6,374 nucleotides of DNA from Gemmatimonadota bacterium (lineage in GTDB: Bacteria; Gemmatimonadota; Gemmatimonadetes; Gemmatimonadales; GWC2-71-9), in the NCBI GenBank assembly GCA_016180765.1, contig JACPAP010000120.1:1-6374 (forward strand), given 5' to 3'. A program made the position numbers and the translations under genes. Within the stretch, counting starts at the first letter, position 1; each line of letters opens with the position of its first letter. The notes beneath the pieces were generated by a model, which made no database searches, was not told the origin of the DNA, and saw nothing but the letters and a program-made list of their open reading frames with translations. Positions 5,602 to 6,374 of this stretch are shown here, one piece after another.

Positions 5602-5947
5602 AGGTTACGGCCTCCTCGCTCTGGAGCGGTCCGTAGTGCTCGAACGGCGCCCCCGCGGGATGCCCGTTGGGGTAGCGCGTCGGGATGTAGAAGCTGTCCA
5701 GCACACGCGCCCGCTCGACCAGCCCGTCGGGCACGCTCACCCCCTGGGGCAGCTCCCGTAGCAGCCGCGCGACCACGTGACCGTGCGCCTCCTGGCCCCG
5801 CGCCAGGTGGACCGCCTTGACGGCTTTCTCGGCGGCCTGTTGCGCCGCGAAGCAAGCCCACTCGTGCCGCGCGCTTCGGCCAGACTCCTCCGCCTGCGCG
5901 AGGTCCCGTTCGGCCTGAAGCAGCCAGTCTGCCGCACGATTCGGCAT
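5558..5947 (-). CDS. HEPN domain protein
   Basis: This intact 129-residue HEPN-domain protein has a first helix RAADWLLQAERDLAQAE (4-20), a second helix FAAQQAAEKAVKAVHLARG (33-51, the hallmark QQAxEKxxKA motif), then HGHVVARLLREL (55-66) and the terminal LDSFYIPTRYPNG (83-95) with a last helix to the end. It lacks the RX4-6H ribonuclease motif, so it belongs to the non-catalytic-looking HEPN branch often paired with an MNT nucleotidyltransferase, here the overlapping next gene. A role as toxin partner or nucleotide/substrate-binding subunit is inferred only. The ATG at 5947 lies just after a TAGATT box (5959-5954), so the transcript may be leaderless. It is the first gene of the four-gene minus-strand block. 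Confidence 0.87.
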   Translation of the reverse strand: MPNRAADWLLQAERDLAQAEESGRSARHEWACFAAQQAAEKAVKAVHLARGQEAHGHVVARLLRELPQGVSVPDGLVERARVLDSFYIPTRYPNGHPAGAPFEHYGPLQSEEAVTYAREIVAFARSQVA

Positions 5948-5953
5948 GGACCC

Positions 5954-5959
5954 AATCTA
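5954..5959 (-). promoter_or_regulatory. Possible -10 box of the HEPN/MNT operon
   Basis: TAGATT lies six bases before the HEPN start codon, the same hexamer as the -10 box predicted ahead of the broken SLBB gene. No good -35 box is visible at the right distance, so this is weak evidence. Confidence 0.2.
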
Positions 5960-6021
5960 ATGGTCTCGGCGCGCGGCCGGACACGTCACAGCAGAGCTGC
6001 GGGAGCATGCAGGTGAGGGTC

Positions 6022-6040
6022 TCAACTGTCGCGAAGTTGA
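6022..6040. repeat. 19-bp palindromic element, right copy
   Basis: TCAACTGTCGCGAAGTTGA has perfect 6-base arms around a 7-base centre and matches the element at 2115-2133 at 16 of 19 bases in the same orientation. It lies in the 172-base gap between the HEPN gene and the protease remnant, about 75 bases upstream of the HEPN start, so it could be an operator for that operon. It could equally be a boundary repeat of the block. Confidence 0.5.
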
Positions 6041-6119
6041 TTTGGTAAATGGCCAGGTTCAGCGAGGCGGGTACATCATCGGCAAGTCGCGACACGTCAA
6101 GGGGTTGCTTCACGCGCGT

Positions 6120-6266
6120 CTACGCGGCAGCCAGTTCCTTCAGCGGCGCCGGCACGGGTACCAGGCGGCGGTTCACCGGGTCGGCGGCGAGGCCGAATCC
6201 TTCCAAGGTCAACACGCGCCCACCAGCGAGATGCCCCACCTCCACAGCCACGCGGAAGCTTCCCAT
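6120..6266 (-). pseudogene. Clan AA (retropepsin-like) aspartic protease lacking its catalytic core
   Basis: The 48-residue frame starts MGSFRVAVEVG, the usual opening strand of small bacterial clan AA aspartic proteases, and ends VLTLEGFGLAADPVNRRLVP followed by VPAPLKELAAA, the usual closing segment of the same family. Between them only HLAGGR remains. The intact family has about 110-130 residues, with the catalytic LVDTGA motif and flap in the part that is absent here. The ATG at 6266 has GGGG three bases upstream, a reasonable ribosome binding site. The join keeps the reading frame, so a short peptide could still be made, but it cannot be a protease. The deletion must have removed about 70 codons. 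Confidence 0.65.
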
Positions 6267-6374
6267 CGCCCCAACGTAGTGGTGCCCGGGTACCGAGTGG
6301 TAGCCGGAACGTCGCAACCGCCTACCCGACAAACGCGGGCTCAGCGGCGGCTCCCTCGGCGCGCGGTTGGCCTG

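Noticed and set aside
5592..6113. A 173-codon minus-strand open frame covering the HEPN gene
   Set aside because: Most of it overlaps the well-supported HEPN frame, and its first 55 codons match nothing I recognise.
1..6374. tRNA, rRNA, CRISPR array, insertion sequence ends or transposase
   Set aside because: No cloverleaf-like segment, no regularly spaced repeats and no transposase motif was seen on either strand.

Overview
This is a GC-rich bacterial window, so heavily decayed that most recognisable genes are broken while a few stay intact. The clearest phylogenetic hint is a multi-SLBB polysaccharide-export protein on the minus strand. Its N-terminal helical part, internal DSTYLFER-type segment and C-terminal tail resemble long export proteins I associate with Gemmatimonadota. 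The taxon is an inference; a metagenome-derived contig is likely.

Layout. (1) 1-207 holds open frames on both strands that I cannot name. (2) 173-718, plus strand, is a wrecked AbiEii-like nucleotidyltransferase with a frameshift in a G run and a TAG just before its SEDLDFF motif. (3) 774-2080, minus strand, is a wrecked SLBB/polysaccharide-export gene with no signal peptide, a missing middle and three frame changes, followed by a second, more degraded fragment of the same kind of C-terminal tail. (4) 2091-2133 is a compact regulatory patch: a promoter-like pair facing the minus strand, a perfect 8-bp inverted repeat in its spacer, and a second 19-bp palindrome. (5) 2174-3415 is an intact AAA_14/DUF4143 ATPase with a PD-(D/E)xK-like C-terminus. 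(6) 3467-4317, plus strand, holds the C-terminal half of an AbiEi-type antitoxin, the first ~60 codons of an AbiEii-type toxin cut right after its SED motif, and a fragment resembling a PBECR-type nuclease. (7) 4420-5947, minus strand, is a tightly packed block read HEPN, MNT, MNT, HEPN: two back-to-back HEPN/nucleotidyltransferase modules. The second is MntA/HepT-like (type VII toxin-antitoxin) with a frameshifted toxin. (8) 6120-6266, minus strand, is a miniature clan AA aspartic protease whose catalytic DTG core is missing. 5948-6119 has no supportable gene apart from a 19-bp palindrome, and I see nothing nameable in 6267-6374.

How the parts relate. The content is that of a defence/toxin-antitoxin island (AbiE twice, HEPN/MNT twice, a DUF4143 ATPase, a possible PBECR nuclease) next to a broken export gene. 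The recurring signature is genes whose two ends are recognisable while the middle is missing and the reading frame changes at the join. This is seen in the SLBB gene, the protease, the PBECR-like fragment, probably HepT and perhaps the first AbiEii. Either it is a graveyard shaped by many deletions, or the assembly collapses sequence; the intact ATPase, HEPN and MNT frames argue against uniformly poor base calling. Two near-identical 19-bp palindromes at 2115 and 6022 bracket the ATPase-AbiE-HEPN/MNT block and are the most interesting unexplained structure.
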